DNA from: Candidatus Sphingomonas colombiensis
Lineage (GTDB): Bacteria; Pseudomonadota; Alphaproteobacteria; Sphingomonadales; Sphingomonadaceae
Direction: 5' to 3'
DNA: 64,000 bases
Assembly (NCBI GenBank): GCA_029202845.1
Contig: CP119315.1
Coordinates: 2,263,001 to 2,327,000 of the forward strand
Shown in pieces: positions 1 to 8,307 of the stretch; position 1 is the stretch's first letter; each line of letters opens with the position of its first letter. The notes beneath the pieces are model-generated. The model ran no database searches. It was not told where the DNA came from and worked only from the letters and a program-made list of their open reading frames with translations. Made by a program: the position numbers and the translations under genes.

Positions 1-2
1 TC

Positions 3-623
3 CTAGTAGAACGCGCCGTAGATGACGTCGGCGATCCGACCGCTGCGGACGTTCACCAACAGCAAATCCGGCCCGTAGCGCACCCAGCGATAGCCATGCG
101 GGGGCGGCCCGAAACCATAAGCGGCGTAGTCGTTGAAATAATAGCTCGCCGAGAGAAACAGGCGCGGCAACAATAAGCCGGTCGTCCAGCGGCGATAGTG
201 ATACCCACGCGGATAGCGGAATGGCTGCGCGTGGATCGGGCGGAAATTCGGTGGCCGGTGCCCGATATTGTGTGGCGGACGTGTTACCGGAGGTCGGATC
301 ACGGGCGGGCGCTGGCCGTTGCCCGGGCCGGGATTCGGCGGCCGGGTGATCGGCGGCCGCTGACCATTGCCGGGGCCCGGATTTGGCGGGCGCGTGATGG
401 GTGGGCGCCCACCATTGCCGGGGCCTGGGTTGGGCGGCCGTACAACGGGCGGTCGCTGCCCCTGACCGGGGTTTGGCGGCCGTTGTCCGGCGCCAGGACC
501 GCCCGGGCGTCCGGGCTGTCCGGCACCGGGCCTGGCCTGAGGCGCGGGCCGCGCGTTATCTTGCGCGATGGCGATTTCGGGAACCAGCAGCAGGCTGGCA
601 GATATGAGGGGAAGCCACTTCAT
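3..623 (-). CDS. RcnB-like proline-rich secreted protein
   Basis: The C-terminal ~65 residues (HYRRWTTG...GYRWVRYGPDLLLVNVRSGRI) have the pattern of the RcnB family, periplasmic proteins first linked to nickel/cobalt homeostasis in E. coli; the role here is inferred. The start is placed at MKWLPLISASLLL, giving a typical signal peptide ending near AIAQ; the frame stays open 18 codons further upstream without adding sense. The middle is a Pro/Gly/Arg-rich region with about three and a half copies of a 16-residue unit RPPITRPPNPGPGNGQ. About 206 residues with its stop at the window edge, so complete. It lies 135 bp downstream of ruvA on the same strand. Confidence 0.75.
   Translation of the reverse strand: MKWLPLISASLLLVPEIAIAQDNARPAPQARPGAGQPGRPGGPGAGQRPPNPGQGQRPPVVRPPNPGPGNGGRPPITRPPNPGPGNGQRPPITRPPNPGPGNGQRPPVIRPPVTRPPHNIGHRPPNFRPIHAQPFRYPRGYHYRRWTTGLLLPRLFLSASYYFNDYAAYGFGPPPHGYRWVRYGPDLLLVNVRSGRIADVIYGAFY
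281..455 (-). repeat. 48-bp tandem repeat inside the RcnB-like gene
   Basis: About three and a half in-frame copies of a 48-bp unit encode RPP(I/V)(T/V)RPPNPGPGNG(Q/G). The copies differ at a few bases and the reading frame is kept, so this is a coding repeat forming a flexible Pro/Gly linker, not a CRISPR array. Confidence 0.8.
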
Positions 624-758
624 CGGCACTCTCCTGTTGAGCGCGCGGATGCTATCTGGGGTCGGGCCTCGCTGCAAGCGAACCAGCCCCGTTCGGCCGC
701 GATCGCACGAAAATCATTCCGGGGATGCAACCGTTATGGCTTGATCCATGGCCCGGCG

Positions 759-1361
759 TCAGCGCGCCGCCTTGCGCAGCGCGAGGCGGACGAGCGCGTC
801 GAGCGTGGTGCCGGTGCCGAGTTCCTCCTCCGCGGAGGCGACCGCCGCGCTCGCCTCCGCCGGGCGGAAACCCAGGTTGAGCAGGGCCGACACCGCATCC
901 GCGCCCGCGCCGTTCGCCGCCGGAGCGGCGCCCGCGGCCGCCCCCGAGCCGAGCACGATGCCGCCGGCCTTGTCCTTCAACTCGCGCACGATACGCTCGG
1001 CGAGCTTGGGCCCGACACCATTGGCGCGCGCGACCATCGCCTTGTCCTGCGCCGCGATCGCCCGTGACAGGTCCGCCGGCTCCAGCGCGGAGAGGATCGC
1101 CAGCGCGACCCTTGCGCCAACACCCTGCACCCCGGTCAGCAGCCGGAACCAGTCCCGCTCATCGGCGCGCGCGAAGCCGACGAGGCGGATGAAATCATCG
1201 CCCACCAGCATTTCGGTGAACAATACGCAGGCTTCGCCCACCGGGCCGATCGCGGCAAGCGTGCGTGATGATGCGCCGACGAGATAGCCGACCCCGCCGA
1301 CGTCGATCACGGCATGATCGATGGCGGTTTCTTCCAACCGGCCCTTGAGGTGCGCGATCAT
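759..1361 (-). CDS. ruvA: Holliday junction DNA helicase subunit RuvA
   Basis: RuvA forms the tetramer that binds Holliday junctions and loads the RuvB motor. The 200-residue product starts MIAHLKGRLEE and has the OB-fold N-terminus, the helix-hairpin-helix region (VQGVGARVALAILSAL and ANGVGPKLAERIVREL) and a C-terminal domain III ending LVRLALRKAAR after a short Ala/Gly linker. Length is normal for the family. Upstream in-frame codons would add an unrelated 38 residues, so the internal ATG was chosen. ruvC lies upstream on the same strand but is separated from it by an opposite-strand gene, and ruvB is not visible downstream in this window. Confidence 0.95.
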   Translation of the reverse strand: MIAHLKGRLEETAIDHAVIDVGGVGYLVGASSRTLAAIGPVGEACVLFTEMLVGDDFIRLVGFARADERDWFRLLTGVQGVGARVALAILSALEPADLSRAIAAQDKAMVARANGVGPKLAERIVRELKDKAGGIVLGSGAAAGAAPAANGAGADAVSALLNLGFRPAEASAAVASAEEELGTGTTLDALVRLALRKAAR

Positions 1362-1558
1362 CGAGCGGTGCCGGGCAGGGAAGGGGGAAGGTGTCGCATG
1401 TCTGGCACATAACCGGAACGCGGAGGCGGCGGAAGCGGGTTTGATCCCGCGCTTCCGCAGTCGAATGAAAATCACATCGACCTCGCGCGATCCGTCAGGC
1501 CCGGTTCACATTTTTTGCGATAATAGAGATGCAGACAGGCTTAGATAAGGTTCGTCCC

Positions 1559-2365
1559 ATGGCTGTTAACTGGCGTACGTGGACGTTGCGGATGATCACC
1601 GGCGTAGTTGCGACAGCAAGCCCGATCGCCGCCGCATCTGCCCAAAACTATCCCCCGCCGCCGCCTTCGCCGGATTATCCGCCGCCGTCTGGTGGACAAT
1701 ATGGCCAGCCGGGCGGCCAATATGGTCAGCCCGACGGGCAATATCCGCAGTCACCCAATTATCCCCAGGCACCGGATTATCAGCAGCAGGGCGGATATGA
1801 CGCCGGGCCCCCTCCGGGCTATGACGGTTCGCAGCCGCCGCCGCCGCCTCCGGGTTATCAGGCGGACCCGGCTTATGCCGCACAGCCCGATCAGGATCGC
1901 CAGTATGAGGCCTATGCCGAGGATTGGGCGCAGCGCTATTGCGTGCGGGCAAACAACAATACTGGCGCGGGCGCCGTAATTGGCGGCCTGCTCGGCGCGT
2001 TGGTCGGATCGAGCGTTGCCGGTCGGCATGATCGCGGCGCCGGCGTAATCGTCGGCGGGATCGCAGGCGCCGCTGGTGGCGCGGCTGTCGGCAGCGCGAG
2101 CAGCAACGCGACCAGCCCCGGCTGCCCGCCGGGATATGTGGTGCGCGGTAGCGCTCCCGCCTTCTATTATGAAGGCTATGGCCAGCCTTATTATTATGCT
2201 GCGCCGGGCTGGTATCGCCCGTGGGTGTTCGTCGATCGGCGCTGGGTTTACCGGCCCTATCCATACCACAATTGGTATTACCGCAATCATGGTTACGGCC
2301 GCCCCGGCTATGGCTATCGCGGCGGCTATCGTGGCGGACGCGGATATCGGCCCCGCCCGTATTGA
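1559..2365 (+). CDS. Glycine-zipper envelope protein with Pro/Tyr-rich arms
   Basis: A 268-residue exported protein: an N-terminal hydrophobic signal (RMITGVVATASPIAAASAQ), a low-complexity Pro/Gln/Gly/Tyr region to about residue 120, a glycine-zipper segment (GAVIGGLLGALVGSSVAG then GAGVIVGGIAGAAGGAAVG) and a Tyr/Gly/Arg-rich tail. Glycine-zipper 2TM proteins are usually outer-membrane or periplasmic; no specific function can be stated. The ATG at 1559 was chosen over one ten codons upstream because the signal peptide follows directly. It sits on the opposite strand between ruvC and ruvA, converging with ruvC (23 bp gap) and diverging from ruvA. Confidence 0.75.
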   Translation: MAVNWRTWTLRMITGVVATASPIAAASAQNYPPPPPSPDYPPPSGGQYGQPGGQYGQPDGQYPQSPNYPQAPDYQQQGGYDAGPPPGYDGSQPPPPPPGYQADPAYAAQPDQDRQYEAYAEDWAQRYCVRANNNTGAGAVIGGLLGALVGSSVAGRHDRGAGVIVGGIAGAAGGAAVGSASSNATSPGCPPGYVVRGSAPAFYYEGYGQPYYYAAPGWYRPWVFVDRRWVYRPYPYHNWYYRNHGYGRPGYGYRGGYRGGRGYRPRPY

Positions 2366-2388
2366 GCTGAACGCGGCGGGGGTCGGCC

Positions 2389-2877
2389 CTAGCTGATTCC
2401 CGCCCGCCGGCTCGCAAGATGATGCGCATGGGTGATCGCCACGGCGAGCGCATCGGCGGCGTCCGCGCCGGCGATCTTGATACCCGGCAGCAGGCGGCCG
2501 ACCATCGCATGTACCTGCGCCTTATCGGCATTGCCGACGCCGACCACCGCTTTCTTGACCAGACGCGCGGCATATTCACCGGGCTCAATCCCGGCGCGCG
2601 CCACCGCCAGCAGCACCACGCCGCGCGCCTGCCCGAGCTTCAGCGTCGATTGCGGATTGGCGTTGACGAACACCTCCTCCACCGCCGCCGCCTGTGGCGC
2701 ATGATCAACGATCAGCGCGGCGAGCATCGAATCGAGGTGCGCGAGCCGTCGCGCGAGCGGCTCGGCCGCGTCCGTCTTGAACCGGCCGTTGGCGAGATGC
2801 GACAGCCGGTTGCCCTCGGCCCGGATCACGCCCCAGCCGGTCGTGCCGAGGCCGGGATCGAGACCGAGGATAATCAT
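2389..2877 (-). CDS. ruvC: Crossover junction endodeoxyribonuclease RuvC
   Basis: RuvC resolves Holliday junctions by symmetric nicking. The 162-residue protein has the RNase-H-like acidic set: D7 in GLDPGLGTTGWG, E67/E68 in AAAVEEVFVN, and D139/D142 in GADAADALAVAI. Length and order match the family. It is 19 bp downstream of yebC on the same strand, the common yebC-ruvC-ruv arrangement; ruvA follows only after an intervening opposite-strand gene. Confidence 0.95.
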   Translation of the reverse strand: MIILGLDPGLGTTGWGVIRAEGNRLSHLANGRFKTDAAEPLARRLAHLDSMLAALIVDHAPQAAAVEEVFVNANPQSTLKLGQARGVVLLAVARAGIEPGEYAARLVKKAVVGVGNADKAQVHAMVGRLLPGIKIAGADAADALAVAITHAHHLASRRAGIS

Positions 2878-2896
2878 GGGGCTGTCGGGCTCAGGC

Positions 2897-3643
2897 TCAC
2901 TGGCCGAGCTTTTCCATCACCTCGTCCGACACTTCGTAATTGCCCCACACCTGCTGCACATCGTCATCATCGTCGAGCGTGTCGATCAGCTTGAACAGGG
3001 TGGCGGCGTCGCTTTCGTCGACCTGCACATTGGTCTGCGGGCGCCAGGCGAGTTTCGCGCCCTCATATTCGCCGAGCACCGGCTCCAGCGCGCGGGCGAC
3101 CTCGTGGAGATCGGCCTGCGCCGTCCAGATTTCATGCCCGTCGTCGCTCGACTGCACGTCTTCTGCCCCGGCTTCGAGCGCTGCCTCGAACACCTTTTCG
3201 GCGTCGCCGACGCTCGCCGGATAGGTGATCAGCCCCATCCGGTCGAACCCGTGGCTGACGGAACCGGACGCGCCGAGGTTGCCACCGTTCTTGCTGACGG
3301 CGGTGCGCACGTTGGTCGCGGTGCGGTTGCGATTGTCGGTCAGCGCCTCGATGATCAGGCTGACGCCGCCGGGGCCGAAACCTTCGTAGCGAACTTCCTC
3401 GTAATTCTCCGCGTCGCCGCGCGTCGCCTTGTCGATCGCGCGGGCGATATTGTCCTTCGGGACCGACGCCGCCTTGGCCGCATTGACCGCCGCGCGCAGG
3501 CGCGGGTTCATATCCGGATCGGGCGTGCCCATCTTCGCCGCGACGGTGATTTCGCGGCTGAGCTTGGAGAATGCCGCGGAGCGCTTCTTATCCTGCGCGC
3601 CCTTACGGTGCATGATGTTCTTAAATTTGGAATGGCCTGCCAT
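2897..3643 (-). CDS. yebC: YebC/PmpR family protein
   Basis: Starts MAGHSKFKNIMHRKGAQDKKR, the signature of the YebC/TACO1 family. 248 residues, standard length. Family members have been described as DNA-binding regulators and more recently linked to relief of ribosome stalling at proline stretches; both are family knowledge. The acidic segment IDTLDDDDDVQQVW near the C-terminus is typical. A 14-codon upstream extension is open but does not belong to the family. First gene of the yebC-ruvC unit. Confidence 0.93.
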   Translation of the reverse strand: MAGHSKFKNIMHRKGAQDKKRSAAFSKLSREITVAAKMGTPDPDMNPRLRAAVNAAKAASVPKDNIARAIDKATRGDAENYEEVRYEGFGPGGVSLIIEALTDNRNRTATNVRTAVSKNGGNLGASGSVSHGFDRMGLITYPASVGDAEKVFEAALEAGAEDVQSSDDGHEIWTAQADLHEVARALEPVLGEYEGAKLAWRPQTNVQVDESDAATLFKLIDTLDDDDDVQQVWGNYEVSDEVMEKLGQ

Positions 3644-3745
3644 GGGGACTCCACAAAACTGTGGCGGTTCCTCTAGGCGTGACAAGGGATCGGCTCAAGA
3701 CGCGCGCGATGGCGTCACGCGTGGCCGCTCGCTATGGGAATATGG

Positions 3746-4327
3746 ATGACCGACGATCCCTTCGCGCTATTCGACGTCTGGTATGCCGAGGCGCGTGCCA
3801 GTGAATTGAATGATTCCAATGCGATGGCGCTGGCAACGGCGGATGCGCAGGGTCGCCCGTCGGTGCGCATGGTGCTGCTCAAGGGGCATGGCCGCGACGG
3901 TTTCGTTTTCTACACCAACCGCGAAGGGCGGAAGGCAGGCGATCTGGCGGCGAATCCGCACGCGGCATTGCTGTTCCACTGGAAGTCGCTGCGCCGGCAG
4001 ATTCGCATCGAAGGCCCGGTGACGCTGGCGAGTGATGCGGAGAGCGACGCCTATTTCGCGACGCGCAGCCGCGATTCGCAGCTCGGTGCCTGGGCGTCCG
4101 ATCAATCGCGACCGCTCGACAGCCGCGAGACGTTCGAGGCGCGGTTCGAGGAGGTGAGCGCGCGCTTCGCTGGTGGCGATGTGCCGCGCCCGCCGCATTG
4201 GGGCGGTTATCGCGTCACGCCGGAACGGATCGAATTCTGGCAGGATCGCGCGCACCGCTTGCACGAACGCCGCCTGTTCCTGCCCGACGGAACCGGCGGG
4301 TGGCGCGAGGGATTGCTCTACCCATGA
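3746..4327 (+). CDS. pdxH: Pyridoxamine 5'-phosphate oxidase
   Basis: FMN-dependent oxidation of pyridoxamine/pyridoxine 5'-phosphate to pyridoxal 5'-phosphate, the last step of vitamin B6 synthesis and salvage. Family landmarks: RMVLLKGHGRDGFVFYTN near residue 45, SLRRQIRIEGPV, SRDSQLGAWASDQSRP, and the C-terminal WQDRAHRLHERRLF. 193 residues from the ATG at 3746; an ATG four codons earlier (3734) is also possible. Its stop overlaps the start of the next gene in ATGA, indicating translational coupling. Confidence 0.95.
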   Translation: MTDDPFALFDVWYAEARASELNDSNAMALATADAQGRPSVRMVLLKGHGRDGFVFYTNREGRKAGDLAANPHAALLFHWKSLRRQIRIEGPVTLASDAESDAYFATRSRDSQLGAWASDQSRPLDSRETFEARFEEVSARFAGGDVPRPPHWGGYRVTPERIEFWQDRAHRLHERRLFLPDGTGGWREGLLYP

Positions 4328-5271
4328 CCCGCGACGAACGCCGCCGTATCATCCCGCTAGCCATGCGCGCGGCGCTGGCCAGCGTGGCGATGGCGAGCGG
4401 GCTGCTGATCCTCAAGGGCTTCGGTGCGTGGCATACCGGATCGGTCGCGATGCTTGGTTCGCTAGCCGATACCGCGCTCGATCTGCTGGCGAGCCTCGTT
4501 ACCCTTTATGGCGTGAAGCTGGCGGCCGAACCGGCGGATCACGACCATCGCTTCGGCCATGGCAAGGCGGAGGCGCTGGCCGCGTTGTTTCAGGTGGCGC
4601 TGATCACCGCATCCGCCGCCGCGATCGCATGGCGCGCGGTGGTGGCGCTGCGCAATCCTCAGCCGACGCACGATGCCAGCACCGGCATTGCGGTATCGGT
4701 CGCGGCGATCGTGGCGACATTGGTGCTGCTATGGTATCAGCGGACGATCATCCGTCGCACCGGATCGATCGCGATCATGGCGGACAATCTGCATTACCAG
4801 TCCGACGCATTGCTCAACGGATCGGTGATCGTCGCGCTGGTGCTCGATCAGTTCATCGGGTGGAGCTGGGCCGATCCGGTGTTCGGCATCGTCATCGCGA
4901 TGTGGCTGGCATATGGGGCGTTTCAGGCGTCCAGCCAGGCGATCGACCAGTTGATGGACAAGGAATGGTCCGAGGATCAGCGAGCCGCCTTTATCGAGGT
5001 CGCCGCGCGCCAACCGGGGATTCGCGGCATCCACGATTTCCGCACGCGCCGCTCCGGCAGCCACGATTTCGCGCAATTCCATATGGAAGTAGCGCGCGAC
5101 CTGACCATCGCGCAGGCGCATGATATCGTCGAGAATGTCGAGCGGCGGCTGCGCGATGCCTTTCCCAAAGTAGAGGTGCTGATCCACCTCGATCCCGAGG
5201 GGCATGTCGATACGGATAATCCGCTGGTCGAAGCGGATGTGACGCCGCATTGGTTTGGGAAGCGCGTTTAG
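4324..5271 (+). CDS. Cation diffusion facilitator transporter (FieF-like)
   Basis: Inner-membrane divalent metal/proton antiporter of the CDF family. About six membrane segments are visible, followed by a cytoplasmic ferredoxin-like domain (residues ~200-290). The metal-site residues line up with FieF/YiiP: D49 and D53 in SLADTALDLLAS, and H157 and D161 in NLHYQSDALLN. HDHRFGHGKAEALAAL is the usual loop motif. 315 residues from the ATG that overlaps the pdxH stop. Substrate (Fe, Zn or similar) cannot be settled from sequence. Confidence 0.9.
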   Translation: MTRDERRRIIPLAMRAALASVAMASGLLILKGFGAWHTGSVAMLGSLADTALDLLASLVTLYGVKLAAEPADHDHRFGHGKAEALAALFQVALITASAAAIAWRAVVALRNPQPTHDASTGIAVSVAAIVATLVLLWYQRTIIRRTGSIAIMADNLHYQSDALLNGSVIVALVLDQFIGWSWADPVFGIVIAMWLAYGAFQASSQAIDQLMDKEWSEDQRAAFIEVAARQPGIRGIHDFRTRRSGSHDFAQFHMEVARDLTIAQAHDIVENVERRLRDAFPKVEVLIHLDPEGHVDTDNPLVEADVTPHWFGKRV

Positions 5272-5288
5272 TACGGGGATTAGCGTCG

Positions 5289-6086
5289 ATGAGATTGGGT
5301 TTCGCACAGATCGATGCCTTCGCCAGTGAGGCGTTCGCGGGCAATCCGGCGGCGGTGATGCCGCTTGGCGCGTGGCTCGACGATGCGACGCTGCAGCGCA
5401 TCGCGGCGGAGAACAATCTGTCCGAAACCGCTTTCCTGATCCCCGATGCTAGCGGCGACGCCGATTTCGAGCTGCGCTGGTTCACCCCCGCGTCGGAGGT
5501 TGCATTATGCGGCCATGCGACGCTGGCGAGTGGGCATTTCGTGCTGTCGGGCGATGACGCGCGCCAACGGGTGCGTTTCCGCACGCGCACGGCGGGGGTG
5601 CTGGAAGTGGCGCGCGATGGCGCGAGTTATGCGATGGCGCTACCGGCGTGGGCGCCCTCACCGAAGCCGCTGCCGGCGATCGTTGCGGCGCTGGGGCTCG
5701 ATGAAGCGGTCGAGACCTTGTGGCATGAGAGCCGCTACGGCCTTGTTGTGGTGAAGGATGCCGCGACCGTTCGCGCGCTCGATCCCGATTTCCGCGCGCT
5801 TGCGAAAGAGGGCGATCTTCTCACCATCGTCACCGCGCCGGGCGACGATACGGACATCGTCAGCCGCGCCTTCGCGCCGGGGGCGGGGATCGACGAAGAC
5901 CCGGTGACCGGCTCCGCGCATGCGGTGATGGTGCCTTATTGGGCGCAGCGGCTCGGGCGCGATACGTTCAGCGCCTATCAGGCGAGCGCGCGCGGCGGGC
6001 GGCTGTCGTGTCGGCTCGCCGGTGATTGCGTGGTGCTCGGCGGCGATTGCGTCACCGTGATCGAGGGCACGTTTCTGCTGGGCTAA
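5289..6086 (+). CDS. PhzF family isomerase/epimerase-like protein
   Basis: 265 residues with the two-fold PhzF/diaminopimelate-epimerase-like fold: N-terminal QIDAFASEAFAGNPAAV, the catalytic glutamate E46 in NNLSETAF, CGHATLASGHFVL, and in the second half GIDEDPVTGSAHAVMVPYWA. Only some family members act in phenazine synthesis and no phenazine genes are present, so the substrate is unknown. The ATG at 5289 gives the family-standard N-terminus. It lies 17 bp after the CDF gene and probably shares its transcript. Confidence 0.88.
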   Translation: MRLGFAQIDAFASEAFAGNPAAVMPLGAWLDDATLQRIAAENNLSETAFLIPDASGDADFELRWFTPASEVALCGHATLASGHFVLSGDDARQRVRFRTRTAGVLEVARDGASYAMALPAWAPSPKPLPAIVAALGLDEAVETLWHESRYGLVVVKDAATVRALDPDFRALAKEGDLLTIVTAPGDDTDIVSRAFAPGAGIDEDPVTGSAHAVMVPYWAQRLGRDTFSAYQASARGGRLSCRLAGDCVVLGGDCVTVIEGTFLLG

Positions 6087-6102
6087 GCCGTCTGGGCCAG
6101 TC

Positions 6103-6474
6103 CTACCTTCCGCCCTCGCGCCGTGTCAGTGCGGCGACGCAGCTTGCGCGATCGATCGAGCTGCCATCCGCCTCGCGCGCGTCGATATAGGTGACGCGTG
6201 GCTCGTCCGATCCGCGCGGATACAGATAGGCGTCGAGCACGCAGATGCGGCTCTGGAACTGGAGCTTGCGCGCGGTGCCTTCGCGCACATCGGCATCGGG
6301 CTGGCCAAACAGGCGGACAAGCGCGGCGGCATCCTGCCCGATCACGCGCTCCAGCCCGGTCGAGCTATACGGCACCGTAACGACGGCGGGCGTCGAGGGC
6401 GGCGCGCTTGTCCCGGTTGAGGCGCAGCCCGCCAGCAACGCCGCCATCGCCACAACCGCCAAACCAGATTTCAT
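6103..6474 (-). CDS. Small lipoprotein of unknown function
   Basis: 123 residues starting MKSGLAVVAMAALLAGC, a clear lipobox with the lipidated cysteine at residue 17. After a Ser/Thr/Pro linker comes a globular region (GLERVIGQDAAALVRLFGQPDADVREGTARKLQFQS...CVLDAYLYP) that resembles small outer-membrane assembly (SmpA/OmlA-like) folds, but this is only a resemblance. The start overlaps the stop of the upstream EI24 gene by 4 bp, so the two are coupled. It converges with the PhzF gene. Confidence 0.75.
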   Translation of the reverse strand: MKSGLAVVAMAALLAGCASTGTSAPPSTPAVVTVPYSSTGLERVIGQDAAALVRLFGQPDADVREGTARKLQFQSRICVLDAYLYPRGSDEPRVTYIDAREADGSSIDRASCVAALTRREGGR

Positions 6475-7139
6475 TGCCGTCCTCGATGAAACAGATGCGT
6501 CGCCATTGCCGCGCCGAGCACCGGCGCGATGATATTGAGGAGCGGAACCACGAATAACCCGGTCGCGGCAAGGCCAAGCAGGAAGCGTTGCGCGCGGTTG
6601 GTCCGGCGCCACGCGCGCATCGCCGCATCGTCCATGTGGCGCGCCGCGACCATGTCGCCGAGATCGCTCCCGAGCAGCCAGCCGTTGACCGCGAAGAACA
6701 GTGCCGCCGTGCCGATGCCGGTGATCAGCAGCGCGACATAGGCGGGAATGAGCAACAGATTGATCGCGATGAAGCGTCCGCCCGAGCGCAGCCCCATCAT
6801 CAGCGCGCGATGGAAGGAAACGGCGCGTGCCGAGGCCAGCGCGGCTGGATAATGTTTCGCCTCCACCGCCGCGACGACATCGTCTGCGAACAATCCCACC
6901 GCGAGCACCGCGACCGCGCGGAACAGGAACCAGAAGGCAAGCGCGACCAGCACGACCGTCGCGGCAGAGGCAAGCTCGTCATGCCAAGCCGATTGCGCGA
7001 GCAGTTCCTCGATGCCCCACCACAGCCCGACGCCGAGCGCCGCGAACAGCGTGAGCGTGACGAGCAGGCTCTTCCCCAGCACCCGCAGGATACGCGGATC
7101 ACCCAATTGGGCGAGTGACAGGGCAAAGGCGCCGAACAT
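6471..7139 (-). CDS. EI24/CysZ-like membrane protein
   Basis: 222 residues with at least four strongly hydrophobic segments and the pattern of the EI24 domain family (residues ~15-210), which includes the sulfate permease CysZ. The match is at family level and sulfate transport is not demonstrated. The start MFGAFALSLAQL fits. It is first of a two-gene unit with the lipoprotein (4-bp overlap) and divergent from the PfkB kinase gene. Confidence 0.75.
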   Translation of the reverse strand: MFGAFALSLAQLGDPRILRVLGKSLLVTLTLFAALGVGLWWGIEELLAQSAWHDELASAATVVLVALAFWFLFRAVAVLAVGLFADDVVAAVEAKHYPAALASARAVSFHRALMMGLRSGGRFIAINLLLIPAYVALLITGIGTAALFFAVNGWLLGSDLGDMVAARHMDDAAMRAWRRTNRAQRFLLGLAATGLFVVPLLNIIAPVLGAAMATHLFHRGRQ

Positions 7140-7262
7140 TGCCGCCAGAGATGCGTGGTTACAGGCGGTTGCGCAAGAAGCGGCGCGCCACTAACGCACC
7201 GCAGTTTACGTTCGCGCCGTGCTTTCGCCGGTCCTGAACGGTGAGATACCGGAGACAGCTTC

Positions 7263-8261
7263 TTGACCAAGCCCAATTACGCGGTCGTCGCGATCGGCAA
7301 TGCGATCGTCGACATCATCGCCCCCGCCACTGACGAGTTCATCACCGACAACGGCATGACCAAGGGCGCGATGCAACTCGTCTTCTCGCCGGAGGACGCC
7401 GATGCGCTTTATGCCAAGATGGGGCCAGGGCAGGAGATTTCAGGCGGCTCTGCGGCGAACACGATCGCCGGCATCGCCTCGCTCGGCGGCAAATGCGGCT
7501 TCATCGGGCAGGTCGCGGACGACCAGCTCGGGCAGGTTTTCGGACACGACATTCGCTCGGCCGGCATCCGTTTCGACACCGCGTCGCGCGCGGGCCAGCC
7601 TACCACCGGGCGCTGCCTGATCTTCGTGACGCCCGATGGGCAGCGCACGATGAACACGTTCCTCGGTGCGTCGCACTATCTGCCGGCGGAAGCGCTGGAC
7701 CGCGATTTGATCGCCGATGCGGCCTATCTCTATCTTGAGGGCTATCTGTGGGATCCGGAAGAGCCGCGTGCCGCGATGCGCGCCGCGATCGACGTTGCCC
7801 ACGCCGCGGGGCGCAAGGTGGCGTTCACGCTGTCGGCCGAGTTCGTCATTGATCGCCACCGCGCGGCCTTCCACGACCTGATCGAGAACGGCCTGATCGA
7901 CGTGCTGTTCGCCAATGAGGCGGAAATCATGTCGCTCACCGAAACGACAGATGTCGAAACCGCCATCGTTGCGGTGCAGGCGAAGGTGCCGCTGCTGGTG
8001 GTCACGCTGAGCGAGCGTGGCGCGCTGGCGATCGCAGGGGCGGAGCGCGTGCACGTCGCCGCCGCGCCGGTCGACAAGGTTGTCGATACGACGGGCGCGG
8101 GCGATCTGTTCGCTGCCGGATTTCTCCACGCGCAGGCGGAAGGGCATGATCTCGCCCACTCGCTGAAGCTAGGCGCGGTTTGCGCGGCGGAGGTGATCAG
8201 CCATTTCGGCGCCCGCCCGCAGGTGGACCTGAAGGTGCTGGCCGCAGAGGTGCTGGCGTAA
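7263..8261 (+). CDS. PfkB-family sugar/nucleoside kinase, adenosine kinase-like
   Basis: 332 residues, ribokinase fold. N-terminal AIGNAIVDIIAP, substrate-binding GGSAANTIAG (residues 61-70), and the PfkB signature DTTGAGDLFAAGF with catalytic D281. Alphaproteobacterial proteins of this type are commonly annotated as adenosine kinase; the substrate is inferred. The start codon is TTG at 7263, preceded by GGAG about nine bases upstream; no in-frame ATG fits the conserved N-terminus. Confidence 0.9.
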   Translation: MTKPNYAVVAIGNAIVDIIAPATDEFITDNGMTKGAMQLVFSPEDADALYAKMGPGQEISGGSAANTIAGIASLGGKCGFIGQVADDQLGQVFGHDIRSAGIRFDTASRAGQPTTGRCLIFVTPDGQRTMNTFLGASHYLPAEALDRDLIADAAYLYLEGYLWDPEEPRAAMRAAIDVAHAAGRKVAFTLSAEFVIDRHRAAFHDLIENGLIDVLFANEAEIMSLTETTDVETAIVAVQAKVPLLVVTLSERGALAIAGAERVHVAAAPVDKVVDTTGAGDLFAAGFLHAQAEGHDLAHSLKLGAVCAAEVISHFGARPQVDLKVLAAEVLA

Positions 8262-8307
8262 ACGTTGGTCGTCACGCCGGCCGCCGCCGGGGTGACGACC
8301 CAGGGGC

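Noticed and set aside
281..455. Regular repeats resembling a CRISPR array
   Set aside because: The units are in-frame coding repeats of 48 bp without spacers, inside a Pro/Gly-rich protein gene.
1501..1524. TTCACA and GATAAT upstream of the glycine-zipper gene as a promoter
   Set aside because: Spacing of only nine bases between the two elements does not fit a sigma-70 promoter.
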